Below are positions 33,632-44,243 of a stretch of DNA of 64,000 nucleotides, one piece after another (within the stretch, counting starts at the first letter, position 1; every line of letters starts with the position of its first letter). The notes under the pieces were generated by a model. That model did not search any database. It was not told where the DNA came from and saw nothing but the letters and a program-made list of their open reading frames with translations. The stretch comes from Pestalotiopsis fici W106-1 (taxonomy: Eukaryota; Ascomycota; Sordariomycetes; Amphisphaeriales; Sporocadaceae): positions 434,001 through 498,000 of the forward strand of contig NW_006917097.1 in the NCBI RefSeq assembly GCF_000516985.1. The letters run 5' to 3'. Both the position numbers and the translations under genes were made by a program.

Positions 33632-36600
33632 GAATTTGCCATATCCTCTCGACATCGCGTACCGTCAGATGCAAAGAATATTACACAAATAGCGTGAGCC
33701 GTGTTGAAAACTCTGACAACGGGATGTCAGGTATGCACACAGGGTCCCACACTCTCTCTGCGAGGATGGATGAGAACTGTGAGATCGATATGCGGTGTCC
33801 CTTACGATTGGGGGCCGTTGGATCTTGTTCCGTTTTTGGGACCAAGATTTAGGACCCGTAAGCGAGCGCCGCCAAGCTGGGAGATGGCTGATGCCTTGCT
33901 CCTGATGGCACGACCTGGCCAGAAGCTTGACATCGGATTATAACGCTTATTCCATACGCTCTGCGCATGGATAGTATACACAGCCTCACACTCGGTAGAC
34001 AGGCAGCAGAATAATAAAGCCATGGCCGGATTGAATAAATCAGACGAGGCAGAATGGGTCAGTATAGTATAGTCTTTTTTTCAACAAACAGACTGGATCG
34101 ACGTTGGAACAAGTGATGCACGCCCCAAGCCCAAGAAGCCCACAGGCCCACAGGGAGGAGTGCCGATCCGCCTGGTCGGGAATTCTGGCTTGCTGTAATT
34201 TGCATTTTGGGGGCCGCCAATGTGAAATTTCAATTAGCTCGAGATGCAATGCTACGTAAGCATTATAATGACAATCCCAATGTGGTAACCGGCGTAGCCA
34301 TAACAGGAACGCAGCGCGTCGTTGCTAATGTCCCGTCCATGTTCTTTCTGTGTTACTAAGGTTTGTCATTCCAGCGCCTCCAAAAGGCAGTCCAGCATTA
34401 GCAGGCCGCGCGCATCCAATATGCGACGCCCATAGTAAGTCGTACAACACTGCTTGGTGGACGGTGGGAGACACGGGACTTGACAGGGGGCTGTGGATCT
34501 GCCGTTGCTCCCAGGCTCATCCGCTGTAGAAATCTTTGACAAGCATCAATTCAATCCTTGCCATGTTCAAAGAGGTGCGAGTGCATACGAGAGCAACTGG
34601 CTGAACCATCGTGGGGCGAGTCCGAGGATCTGGTACACATCTTGGCATTAAGAAAAGAAGCAAACAGTTATAGAAAGATGCGCGACCCAGCTGCTTGGGC
34701 CGTGACAACATGATCATGAGCTCATGATTATCCAATGCCCCCGCTGAACAAATAGTGCCAGGATCGCAGTCGATTAGCGGCCGCGGCATGAACTGAGAGG
34801 TCAAGGTACAGACGGGTAGATCCATCCAACCCAGGTAGGCAACAGAATTACCGTATAATAATTCGGCAGTGTGATTTTACTAGCATTGCATTCAAAATGT
34901 CCAATAGTACCTAGAAGGGCACATTAGGCAACTTGCATTACCTAATTGCCAGTGGGTTTCTTTCTTTTGGCCGATAATCTCGTCTATTTTTGATCTTTCA
35001 AGCTTGGCAACTTGTCGGTCCCGACAGTAATGTCGTACCTGCAGCAGGAAATGAAAAACAAAATCTCTGCCACCCAGATGGAGGAATGCAGTGTGGGAAT
35101 CTCGGTCTGCCGGCGTTCCAAAACATAAATTGGCCCCTTTCGCTGACATGCTGGGCCGGGCTCCGACGCACCAAGTGAATGCCGTTCCTGAAAATGTCAC
35201 GAGACATTGCATTTCTTGCCCAATCCCACCGGCATGCCACGCGATGTATAATGTAAGTGCATACCTCATGGCTGCAACGCGACGGCAAAGGACCAGTGGG
35301 CAAAGGGCGGAATTTGTGCCGCTATATGTCGTGATGTACATCGCCACTATTTACACCAATGGTTGATGGTGCACATACACCTCCGCCAGCAACTTTTTGT
35401 TTGGCATACAGGATGCGGCTGAAGCCATTCGGGGCACCACCACCCGTGATTTGTCATTTGTCATCACACGTCAGAAAACACAGACGATACCCCCCGATTC
35501 CCTTTTCCCCCTTTTTGGGAGATGACGACCTTCATCGTCTTAGCCACAAGTGGCATATCCGGATCTGTACTCGAGAGGCGGGACGACAACGGGCAATGCG
35601 AGAGAGGCGACAATGACCGGCGACGGCCACACGTCTTTGTCAGACTGAAGGCGCCGTCAGAGAACCCAAGCTTACAGCGTGGCAACGCCTCGCTGGTGCA
35701 TTGCGGGATCTTTCGTTGTCTGGGACGCTGTTCCTAGTACAATGGGCCAAAGTTGTATCGGCACATCCCTCATGTCAGCAGAGAATTTTGCCCAATGATC
35801 TTTGCATGTCAATATTTTTGGGGGAAGAGAGAGGAAGAAACGCATCATCAAGGCCGGGTTCTGGCGCTTCTACTCTCGCGCTGCTATCAAAGTGTTGAGG
35901 CGAGTGAGAAAAAGGCATTCCAGGATTCCTCATTGAAAGCATTGGCAAATTTCAACTATTGAAAAAAGCCAGTCGTGTTGTCTGAGCAACATGAAGCTGT
36001 CGAGCGGCATGCTGGACATGGTGCTGGCGCTGCTCGAGAATTGCACATAATGACGAGCGGACTTGACAGGCAGTGCAGAGAAAAGTTTGCGGAGCGAAGA
36101 ATTCCTCGGCGCGGATGGCTGCACAAGATGATGCTGGTCATCCAACAGATAGAGGAATAGGCGAGGAAATGAAATTGTCTACTGCACATTTACGCAGGAA
36201 AGCAAAATAGCCAACCTGAGAAAGGAGAGGAAGCCCGCGGTTACCGTAACCCGCAATAATTCATCATGTTTCATTTCGTCTTGCTGGCCTAACACTTTGG
36301 GTCCGAGACCCCTGTCTACGTCGCATTGATGCTAAATCGAGTTTGCGATTGCAAAAAGAAAAGTCAATAATGTGGAACGGCGAAACCTCGCGTATTTTGC
36401 TGGGGATGTCAAAAGGAAGACCCGCTACTGTATAGCAAATAGAATCGCAGTTTCAAGAAGTTGAGATGATCAAATTTTTGGATTGGGAGGATTCCAAGGC
36501 ACGTATCACACTGTGCAGAGCTCAGAGCATCTTCTCTGCAGGGTCACGTTTCTGCCTTGCCAGTGATCAATGTTCATCTCAAGTCTTGACAAGCACAAGG

Positions 36601-38214
36601 ACTTCAGCCCCAGTCCAAGTTGCGATTCCGCACGACAAGAATAGCAACATTGGAGGTTTGGGACGAATAACGAGATGTTGCGAAATGCGCAGAAGAGGCG
36701 CTCGCAGTTCATGTCAATCAGGCAGGTGAGGGGATCGTTGCACAAGTCTGGAGCCGCATAGCCATGCATCGAAACGCATAGGACTTGATTAGACCTACTT
36801 TGGAGTTTTCAAGGTGATTGAGACTCTTGACGTCTTGCAGGTATTCCTTTCGGGCTTTGATTCAAAAGAAGCCGACCTGTAGTCTCCGACTGCGAAGCGA
36901 CAATATTCCCCACAAAACAAGGGAACGAAAATAATGGCTTGCTTGATTGGCTTGACGGTATGTCACCATGTTGCCTATCAAACACGGCGATATTCCCATT
37001 GCATATATACTGTGTATTTCAGAGTGGCTTAGCGCACCAAGGAAGATCACAGTCTTGACTGCAGCGGGTATCGATCTGATTGATGGCTCTGATCTTATGT
37101 TCATGAAGGCATATAGTACATGGACATTATCTCGTTGACAAGACTACCCGGGAAGGCATCTAGACAAGCAATACATGTTCATGATCGCCAAAGGACAAGA
37201 CTCTGGGCACAGGATTTTGTGCAAATGTCTATGTGTTCACCTACTTGCCTGACATGCATGTGATCTAGATCATAGTTTGAGTTCCCGCCGACAGTACATA
37301 TCGCCTTGACTACAGACCCACCCAACTATAATCCCTAAAGACCCTGTTCTCCGGAGGGATATAGCTTATTCTAATTCTTAAGTTTAGCAGAGCGAATAAA
37401 GAGTCGTTGTTGCTGCGGCATTTGGGCGCCTCGACTCCGCTCCATGACACTGGATGAGACACGACCATGGTCCCACCTTTTCGGCGCTGGGGGACTATCA
37501 ACGGTTGGGCTTTTCATGGCTGCAATGCTTGTCAAGGTGACGGACACATGCGGCTCGCCAAACAAGAAAAGGTGTAGTTTTGAGTATCCGGGGTAAAGTT
37601 TCAAAAAGGACAGGCGAAGGGAAAAAGACAGGAAGCCAATCACGAGGAAAAGCATTACGGAATACTTTGCGGGGAAAGAAAAAGAAAAAGAATAACGGGC
37701 GACTAGAGGTGCAGATAAATCCGGGTTAGAAGCTAAGAGGACCTGCGTCAGAAAGCTTGGCGCTGAACCAAGCTTCGCTGTACCCGGACTGCCAGCGCCG
37801 ACAAGGCCAATCAGCATTCGTATATCCACTGAAGAGTAGGCCCAAGTCCCCGGCCGCTGCACCCCAAAAAGACACCCCCGGAACAGACCCCCCCCAGAAG
37901 ACACCCAGGCTTGAAACCTCAAAGCCCGCATATCGACATGGGATGATCTGCCTCAGATCCAAGAGTGAGACGTCGCCAAAACCTTCCACGGGCATCGCGC
38001 ACTGGAAATAGATGTTTGGTCGTGGTCTTGGCACATGGGTTTGTAAGAGTATGGGATGAAAAGATGTTCTCTGGTCTGTGCCATTGTGGTTGGGTCTATA
38101 GCCTCGCTTCAGATGATGGCTGTCGTCTATACTCACTCTCTGTGCCTGCCTAAGCGGGTTTGCGGCTCCAACACCTTGAACTGCCTCCTCCCTTCAAAGA
38201 CTCGACAAATTGTG

Positions 38215-38222
38215 TATATAAG
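38215..38222 (+). promoter_or_regulatory. TATA box of the Ala/Asn-rich protein gene
   Basis: TATATAAG lies 207 bp upstream of the ATG. It is followed by a long pyrimidine-rich leader, a pattern seen at strongly expressed fungal genes. Confidence 0.55.
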
Positions 38223-38428
38223 AGTCTAATCTTCTCCTGCATCAGCTTCTTTTCCTTCCTCTCTCTATCCATCAGATCATTCTCATCTCTTCCATCATCT
38301 CTTTGCAACTTCAATTCTTTGGCTGGTCCATCTGTCTGTTTGTCTTTGTACATTCATTACTATCAACTTTTTCAACACAACAAAGTAATATTTTATTACA
38401 TTTTCAAAACACCACAAAAACCGCCAAA

Positions 38429-38913
38429 ATGAAGTTCTTCTCCATCCTTCTTCTCGTCGCCTCGGTCAGCGCTGTCGCTATTGAGCCCCGTCACCACAAG
38501 GGTAACACCGGTGGCAAGGGAGGTGAGTTTAGAAAATCCACCCGAGCTATTTTTGCTGGCTTTTGAGTCAAAGGGGACAAGAAAACTAACATTATATACT
38601 CAGCCGCTGCTGCTGCCAACACCAATGCCAACGCCAATGCCGCCAACGCCAACGCCAATGCCAACGCTGCCAACAACGCCGCGGCTGCTGCTGCCACTGA
38701 CGCTGCTTGCATCACTGCTCGGTAAGTTTCAGAGAAAAACGAAAGAAGATAGTTTCCGCATCTTCTTTCCCCCTAAATCTACTTGCATCGTTGCAATCGA
38801 AAGTAAACTGACGCTTTGGGAAATCATATAGTCACCACAAGGGTAACACTGGTGGTGCCGCCAACGCCGCCAACGCCAACGCCAACGCGGCTGCTGCCAA
38901 CTGCGCCAACTAG
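38429..38913 (+). CDS. Small secreted Ala/Asn-rich protein with two HHKGNTGG repeats
   Basis: Three exons (38429-38522, 38604-38721, 38832-38913) with introns of 81 nt (ACTAAC branch) and 110 nt (CTGAC branch) give 97 residues. A signal peptide (MKFFSILLLVASVSAVA) is followed by IEPRHHKGNTGGKG, then a tract built almost only of Ala and Asn, then ACITAR, a second HHKGNTGG and another Ala/Asn tract ending in NCAN. Only two cysteines are present in the mature part. Both repeat copies follow an arginine (PR and AR), so a protease could release peptides, though no dibasic site is present. The His pairs could bind metal. I do not recognise a family. The strong TATA box, CT-rich leader and AAAATG start suggest high expression. 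Function is unknown; a cell-wall or effector-like role is only a guess. Confidence 0.8.
38490..38514 (+). repeat. Coding direct repeat, copy 1 (HHKGNTGG)
   Basis: This 25-nt segment matches 38831-38855 with one mismatch. It encodes the first HHKGNTGG inside exon 1. Confidence 0.85.
38831..38855 (+). repeat. Coding direct repeat, copy 2 (HHKGNTGG)
   Basis: The second copy begins exactly at the last base of intron 2, so the arginine codon that is whole in copy 1 is split by the intron here. Confidence 0.85.
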
Positions 38914-39494
38914 ACGGGCTGACCATAACAAATCATGATAGCATGAGGGAATCATGACATTGGGGGGAACCGACAATTTTTGCGTCCATCTGTGCTTGGA
39001 AGTCGGGTCCGGATCATGGTGCTGGGGTGCTGCGATATACCTTTCTCAGCCTCAACCCCCCAGGAGTCATTTCCCTCATGAGTGTGTGGCTATTCGGCTT
39101 GATTTTGGTGACAAGAGAAAACAAAAAACTATGGATTGGGAACTTGCAGAATCTTTAAGCAAACCTCGGCCGTGCCTCCTGGTCGTATAGGGGGTACAGA
39201 TACCACGGGCTTCGCAAAATGAGTTCTTCAAAAAGGCTTAATTTACTCCCTGGCCTCAACTCTTATGCGCCTGCTGCCATCCATATAAAACTTCAGACAA
39301 TTCTTTGGATAATTAATACGAAATATTGGTGTTTTGAAAATGATTTGTTTCCTATTTTTGTTGCTCTTTTTCTGCCTGTAAATCGATGTATCGAGTCCAT
39401 GCTAAAACCTACAATGGTGTCATATGCTCAATTTTATTTCCGCGTTTCATAAGTTTTTACTATCCAAAGAGATGAGCCCTGAAAGATAATGCAA
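38914..39494. other. Convergent spacer
   Basis: This 581-bp 3' flank of the secreted protein and the peptidase holds no supported feature. Confidence 0.5.
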
Positions 39495-41519
39495 TTACAT
39501 TCGTCTTCCAAAGCTCTGCATCATCTTTTGGTGCTCACGCCAGTCCACAACAGGGTCCCATGGCTCTTCAGTTTCCGAGCCCGTGACCAACGATCCTGCC
39601 TCGGCTGATTTGACGCCATATAGATAGGGTTTTTCATTGGCATAACATTGCGTCTCGGAGTCTTCAGGGACCGTGCCATTGAGGATGAAAGATTTGGCGA
39701 TGGAATTGGTGCAGTTAGAGGTGTCGCGAGACGAGTGGCCATAACCGTGATGCGTAATCAGTCTAGCATTCTTGCCCATCTCGTGAAGAAGGCGTCGACC
39801 GTTTCTCAATGGGGTTGCGGGATCATACGTCTCGGCAATGAGAAGCACTGGATTCTTGAGGGTGTGGTTGAGATCACCGCGATACGCCTCGGCGGGCTTG
39901 GGCCAGTAGTCCGAAAAGTGGCGGCACGGGAAAACGTCGTAGAAGCGAGAATTGCCGGCAATCCAGGATCTGTTCGTCATATCTTCCCAAAGATCCAACC
40001 ACCAGTCCAAGCCATCCGGCATGGGCGCATCGTAAGAATCGGCGCAGATGACGATCATTCCGAGCTCGTCTGATTGTGGTATGGCAGGGGCCAAAGGGCA
40101 CGGTTTTGTTGGATCATACTCCCAATTCTGTAAGAATTGTGCCGCCAGCGTAGAATTGCCTGCCTCAAGTTCAAAGAGCATTTTGGCAAGTGCTGGCCAA
40201 GAAAAGGCGTTGTACATGGCACTGTACAAAGCCTCTACCAGTCTGGAATATGTGACGAGCATAGGCCCGCTCGATTTTGTGTATCCTGGAATCGGGCGCT
40301 CAATGATCTTGTCGAGCAGTGTCTGCATTCTGTCTTGGAGGCTGTTCAACGTTACAGGTTTGTTATCCTTGGGCTTGGCGAGGGCACAATATTCCGGCCC
40401 AGCATTGACACACTCGCCCAGAAAACCGTCGTTCCACGCATCGGTTCCATTATCGAGCGCCGTCCAACCAAATCCACCGACCAATCGGTGGTCACGAACG
40501 TATTCGGTACCGTCCAGGATGATGCGGCCGACACTATCGGGAAACATGTTGGCATATGTCTGTCCAATGCCCGTGCCATAGCTCACAAGATAGCCGGTTA
40601 GCTCGTCCTCGTCCAATACCTTGCGGATCTCTTCGAGATCACGGGCGACGAATGAGGTGCCCATGAAGCGCCCCAGATCACCGAGGCGCTCCCAGCAGCC
40701 GTGGAATATGGAATCCCAGAGTGCATCAGCAAACTCTAGCTGTGCGCGCGGCGATGGCGAGGTCTCGCGGTACTGATTCTGTCGCAGCGACCAGCGATCA
40801 CGATCAGCGTCGTAGGGCCAACATGAAAAGGACGGGAGGGAGATGTTGACACCGCGCGGATCCCATCCCAAGACATCCAACTTGCCATCCGTGAAGCGCC
40901 TTCCGTAATCCTCAGCGGCTCGCCACACCAGTCCGGTACCAGGGCCACCAGGGCCACCCGGCTCTACAACGAGCGTCCGCGCGCTCTTCTTGCCAGCGTT
41001 CGGGTTCTTGGAGACCACGCCCGAACGCGCCAGGCCCGAGACCTGATATTTGGTGACAGCGAGGCGATTGATGCGGTGATCCGACGCGTTGGTATAGTCC
41101 ATCGGCACATCGAGCCAGCCGCAGAGGTAGATACCCCGCCCCGCATAGGGATCCTCGGGATGGCCGGTCTCGCTCGTCTCTGCTGCTGCTGCTGCTCCCC
41201 AACTCCAATGTTCGGGGTTGGGATCGAACAACAATGACCAAGTCTCGAGCGGGTTCTCATCTTCCAGCGGCGGCGGGACACTGGCACTTGTGCACGGGAT
41301 GAAGTGGAATGGTTCACCGGCCACTGGGAACGATCCATATGGCGATTTCTCAGCGGCGGGCAGCTCATCAGAGGGAACGCCAAAGGGCCAGGGTACATGG
41401 CGCAACGTTACGAGAGCGCCGTAGAAGAGAATGATGGCTCCTAAGGCCTTGGAGGTTCTGGTGGCGGACCGCGGCTCAATAGACCGCGGAGCCATGATTT
41501 GCGCCGCGGGTCTCCCCAT
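39495..41519 (-). CDS. Membrane-anchored alpha/beta-hydrolase peptidase (S33, TAP-like)
   Basis: A single exon encodes 674 residues from the ATG 41519 (MGRPAAQI, context GCCATGG). The frame is open upstream but without another ATG. A hydrophobic segment at about 24-40 (ALGAIILFYGALVTL) looks like a signal anchor. VVEPGGPGGPGTG is the oxyanion-loop motif of proline-iminopeptidase/tripeptidyl-aminopeptidase relatives, DVLGWDPRGVN follows, the nucleophile is in GYLVSYGTG (Ser near 313), the acid in ETYDPATPL and the histidine in HHGYGHSS. These are the catalytic triad and the C-terminal TAP-like domain of secreted S33 exopeptidases that remove N-terminal amino acids or tripeptides. Several NxT/S sequons fit an extracellular or vacuolar place. 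The usual Gly two residues before the nucleophile is Leu. Confidence 0.85.
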   Translation of the reverse strand: MGRPAAQIMAPRSIEPRSATRTSKALGAIILFYGALVTLRHVPWPFGVPSDELPAAEKSPYGSFPVAGEPFHFIPCTSASVPPPLEDENPLETWSLLFDPNPEHWSWGAAAAAETSETGHPEDPYAGRGIYLCGWLDVPMDYTNASDHRINRLAVTKYQVSGLARSGVVSKNPNAGKKSARTLVVEPGGPGGPGTGLVWRAAEDYGRRFTDGKLDVLGWDPRGVNISLPSFSCWPYDADRDRWSLRQNQYRETSPSPRAQLEFADALWDSIFHGCWERLGDLGRFMGTSFVARDLEEIRKVLDEDELTGYLVSYGTGIGQTYANMFPDSVGRIILDGTEYVRDHRLVGGFGWTALDNGTDAWNDGFLGECVNAGPEYCALAKPKDNKPVTLNSLQDRMQTLLDKIIERPIPGYTKSSGPMLVTYSRLVEALYSAMYNAFSWPALAKMLFELEAGNSTLAAQFLQNWEYDPTKPCPLAPAIPQSDELGMIVICADSYDAPMPDGLDWWLDLWEDMTNRSWIAGNSRFYDVFPCRHFSDYWPKPAEAYRGDLNHTLKNPVLLIAETYDPATPLRNGRRLLHEMGKNARLITHHGYGHSSRDTSNCTNSIAKSFILNGTVPEDSETQCYANEKPYLYGVKSAEAGSLVTGSETEEPWDPVVDWREHQKMMQSFGRRM

Positions 41520-42518
41520 GGCGACAGCTCCTACAATGGTGAGTTGCCCAGAGGGGAATTGGGAAAACAATGAAATGTGTGATTGTGACAATAAAGGGAA
41601 GGAATTCTTCGGGTGCTTTGCAATTATGACGCCCTTTAGGCAGCAGCAGCTCGGAGCTTCTGTAGTGGCAAATCAATTGCATCAACACAAATATTCGTGC
41701 CACTGAGATACATCTGTTCGCTTCGTTGCCGTAAGGCACCTTGGCACTATGAACCCTGACAATGCTCGCTGGAGTTGATCTAGCTGTCCGAATCAGGCAG
41801 GTGCTGATCGGCTCCCTTCCGAGCTTGACCTCGAGCTCAGAGAGTCTCCATCCGATCGAAGTCGATTATACCCTGACATGAGAAAAGCATCTACGTATTC
41901 CATGCACGACGACAATTCATTCTTTCAACTCCATGGTAACGGCGCGTGCTGTTTCCGACTAAATCCAGGTGACAAACCTGCGGAGCATATCCAGTGGCTG
42001 TACGTAGGAAATAGAGACCCCGGGAGGCCTTGGATCTCCACCAGTCAACATACTATACTTTACAATGAGACGTGTGCATGTTGCTTTCTTGGAATGAGAA
42101 GGCCATGAGTCCATCTGCAGTCAATACTCGCAAGCAACCCTCCTTTGGCTCCACGGTCAGCACAACATACTGCCAGGTTCTTGTCCGACTCGCGCACGCA
42201 AATGTCAATTGAGGATGTGAATTTAAGTCGCCGTTGTTGAGATTTGTCGCTAGCTTGGGTGTAACCGAGGTCTCTCTCACTTGACAGCCGCGTGCACACC
42301 ATGTTTTGGTCGTTGCTTAGGAGAGAGTCAGCTTGGTGTTCCTTCTCCGAAACCCATTATTAGTTGCAATACCATAGTTGCAGTGGCACTTACGTTGCTG
42401 CTATGGAGTAGAAGTTTTTGGAACAAGATGAATCAGATCAAAGCTGGCGCTTCTCCCGTGACGCAATGCCGGCCCCATCAACTAGAAAATAGCGTTCCCC
42501 CCTTGGAAGTTGGGGGCC

Positions 42519-42541
42519 CCCCGGACCAATGCTGTCCGGGG
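42519..42541. promoter_or_regulatory. Inverted repeat CCCCGGAC-N7-GTCCGGGG
   Basis: Perfect 8-bp arms with a 7-bp spacer lie about 320 bp upstream of the dehydrogenase start. The CGG half-sites in opposite orientation are what Zn2Cys6 dimers bind. A Zn2Cys6 gene lies 4.4 kb away. Confidence 0.5.
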
Positions 42542-42575
42542 AGTCTAGAGCGGGCAAAGCAAGTCCAGGACTGTG

Positions 42576-42597
42576 CCCCGGACTTGGTCATGTCCGG
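42576..42597. promoter_or_regulatory. Inverted repeat CCCCGGAC-N8-GTCCGG
   Basis: A second copy of the same arms, with an 8-bp spacer, lies 35 bp after the first. Its first 11 bases are identical to a site in front of the Zn2Cys6 gene. Confidence 0.5.
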
Positions 42598-42858
42598 CTC
42601 CCCCACACCAGAAGTCGGGGATGGCGAAATACTATGGTTTATATGAAGATCTCAAAAGATCTTGGAGATTTGGACGAATGAACCATTTCGAGCATTAAGT
42701 TGTCACTCAAAACTTAAAATAAAAAGACGTGTATTCCCAGTCAGGGCACCAATCAAAACTTCTTGTTCGAGAAAGACAAAGGCAAGATTTTCCTATATCC
42801 TGACTTTTGAGTTATATCATCACCTTTTCGTCACAAGACACAGCTTGACCACCCAATC

Positions 42859-44020
42859 ATGTCGCCCTCGGCTCTCCCAGCTTCCAAAACTTACAACATT
42901 GCCTCGATCCCGGCCGACGGTATCGGCCCGGAGGTGGTGGATGCGGCTATTGCAGTCCTCAAGACTCTGTCTGAAACTTTGGGATCCTTTGATATCGACT
43001 TTACTCACTACGACTGGTCTTCTGAAACATACAAGAAGACGGGCAAGTACATTCCCGATGGCGGTCTCGAGCAACTGAAGAAGCACGATGCCATCCTTTT
43101 CGGCGCTGTGGGCGCACCAGGTAAGTGTACTTATACGTCCTCTCTTTGGAATTAATCATCTAACAGACCTGGCAGACGTTCCCGACCACATTTCCCTCTG
43201 GGGTCTCAGACTGGCCATTTGCCAGCCATTCCAGCAGTATGCCAACGTGCGACCCACCAAGGTCTTTCGCGGCACCCAGTCGCCGCTGCGCAACTGCAAG
43301 CCCGGCGAGCTGGACTGGGTCATTATCCGCGAGAACAGCGAGGGCGAGTACGCCGGCCAGGGCGGACGGTCCCACCGCGGCCAGGCCTGGGAGACGGCGA
43401 CCGAGGTGTCCATCTTCACCCGGCACGCGGTGGAGCGCATCATCCGCTTCGCCTTTGAGACGGCGCAGAAGCGCCCGCGCAAGCTCCTGACCGTGGTCAC
43501 CAAGAGCAACGCCCAGCGCAACGGCATGGTGCTCTGGGACGAGGTCGCCGCCGAGGTCGCCAAGGACTTCCCCGACGTGACCCAGGACAAGATGCTCGTC
43601 GACGCCATGACGTGCCGCATGGTCCTCCAGCCCCAGTCCCTCGACACCATTGTCGCCACCAACTTGCACGCCGATATCCTGTCCGATCTTGCCGCTGCGC
43701 TGGCTGGCTCCATTGGCATCGCTCCGACGTCAAACTTGGACCCCACGCGCCAGAACCCCAGCATGTTTGAGCCCATCCACGGATCGGCCTTTGACATTAC
43801 CGGCAAGGGTGTGGCCAACCCCGTGGCTACCTTCTGGACGAGCGCTGAGATGCTCGAGTGGCTCGGTGAAGCAGATGCGGCCAAGAAGCTCCTAGACGCC
43901 ACTGAGCGGGTATGTGAGAAGGGTGTCGTTACGGCCGACTTGGGCGGCACAGCAAAGACGGTTGACGTGACGAACGCCGTCATTGAAGAGATTAAGAGCT
44001 CTTACGGCAAGAGCAAATAA
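42859..44020 (+). CDS. Tartrate/D-malate-type decarboxylating dehydrogenase
   Basis: Two exons (42859-43120, 43176-44020) around a 55-nt intron give 368 residues, the normal length of the beta-decarboxylating dehydrogenase family (isopropylmalate, isocitrate, tartrate and D-malate dehydrogenases). Seen motifs are ADGIGPEVV near the start, LRLAICQPFQQYANVRP (substrate-binding arginine region), NLHADILSDLAAALAGSIG with the metal-binding aspartates, and MFEPIHGSAFDITGKGVANP for NAD binding. The LWGLRLAICQPF stretch favours a tartrate/D-malate dehydrogenase over isopropylmalate dehydrogenase. The enzyme would oxidise and decarboxylate its hydroxyacid with NAD and a divalent metal in the cytosol. 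It converges with the middle-homology-domain regulator and shares a promoter motif with the Zn2Cys6 gene. Confidence 0.9.
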
Positions 44021-44243
44021 AAGCCTGGCCATGAAGTCCTGTAGCAAGTATAAAGACCAGCAAGCCTCAAAGTTAAAGAAATTTGATTCAATTCACGTAA
44101 AATCGGCCAATTCTGCGAGTGCTTAACTGTACATGCCTGCGCCATTTAAATCGAATAATGAAGGATCACAGGTGCATGTATTGTCAGGAATAGGTGCCCC
44201 TATAATTTTAATGGATACAAACAGAGCGCATTGGGGACCTGCT

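Larger units (their letters stand above)
32915..38428. other. 5.5 kb stretch without a supported protein gene
   Basis: Short frames occur on both strands, the longest about 186 codons at 37371-37931 (minus), but none has a domain or spliceable extension. A 21-A tract lies at 33611. The right end is the promoter and CT-rich leader of the small secreted protein gene. Confidence 0.5.
41520..42858. other. Divergent promoter between peptidase and dehydrogenase
   Basis: No coding chain is supported. The part at 42500-42610 is very G/C-rich and carries two inverted CCCCGGAC repeats and an AGTCCAGGACT palindrome (42562-42572). Confidence 0.55.

Noticed and set aside
36506..36769. 87-codon Cys-rich minus-strand frame that might be an effector
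   Set aside because: It has no signal peptide, no promoter-like features and sits in an otherwise empty region.
37371..37931. 186-codon minus-strand frame
   Set aside because: It is Phe/Ser/Leu-rich without a domain, and splicing does not improve it.
43156..43983. 275-codon open frame antisense to the dehydrogenase gene
   Set aside because: It mirrors the codon structure of the well-supported dehydrogenase exon on the plus strand and has no domain of its own.
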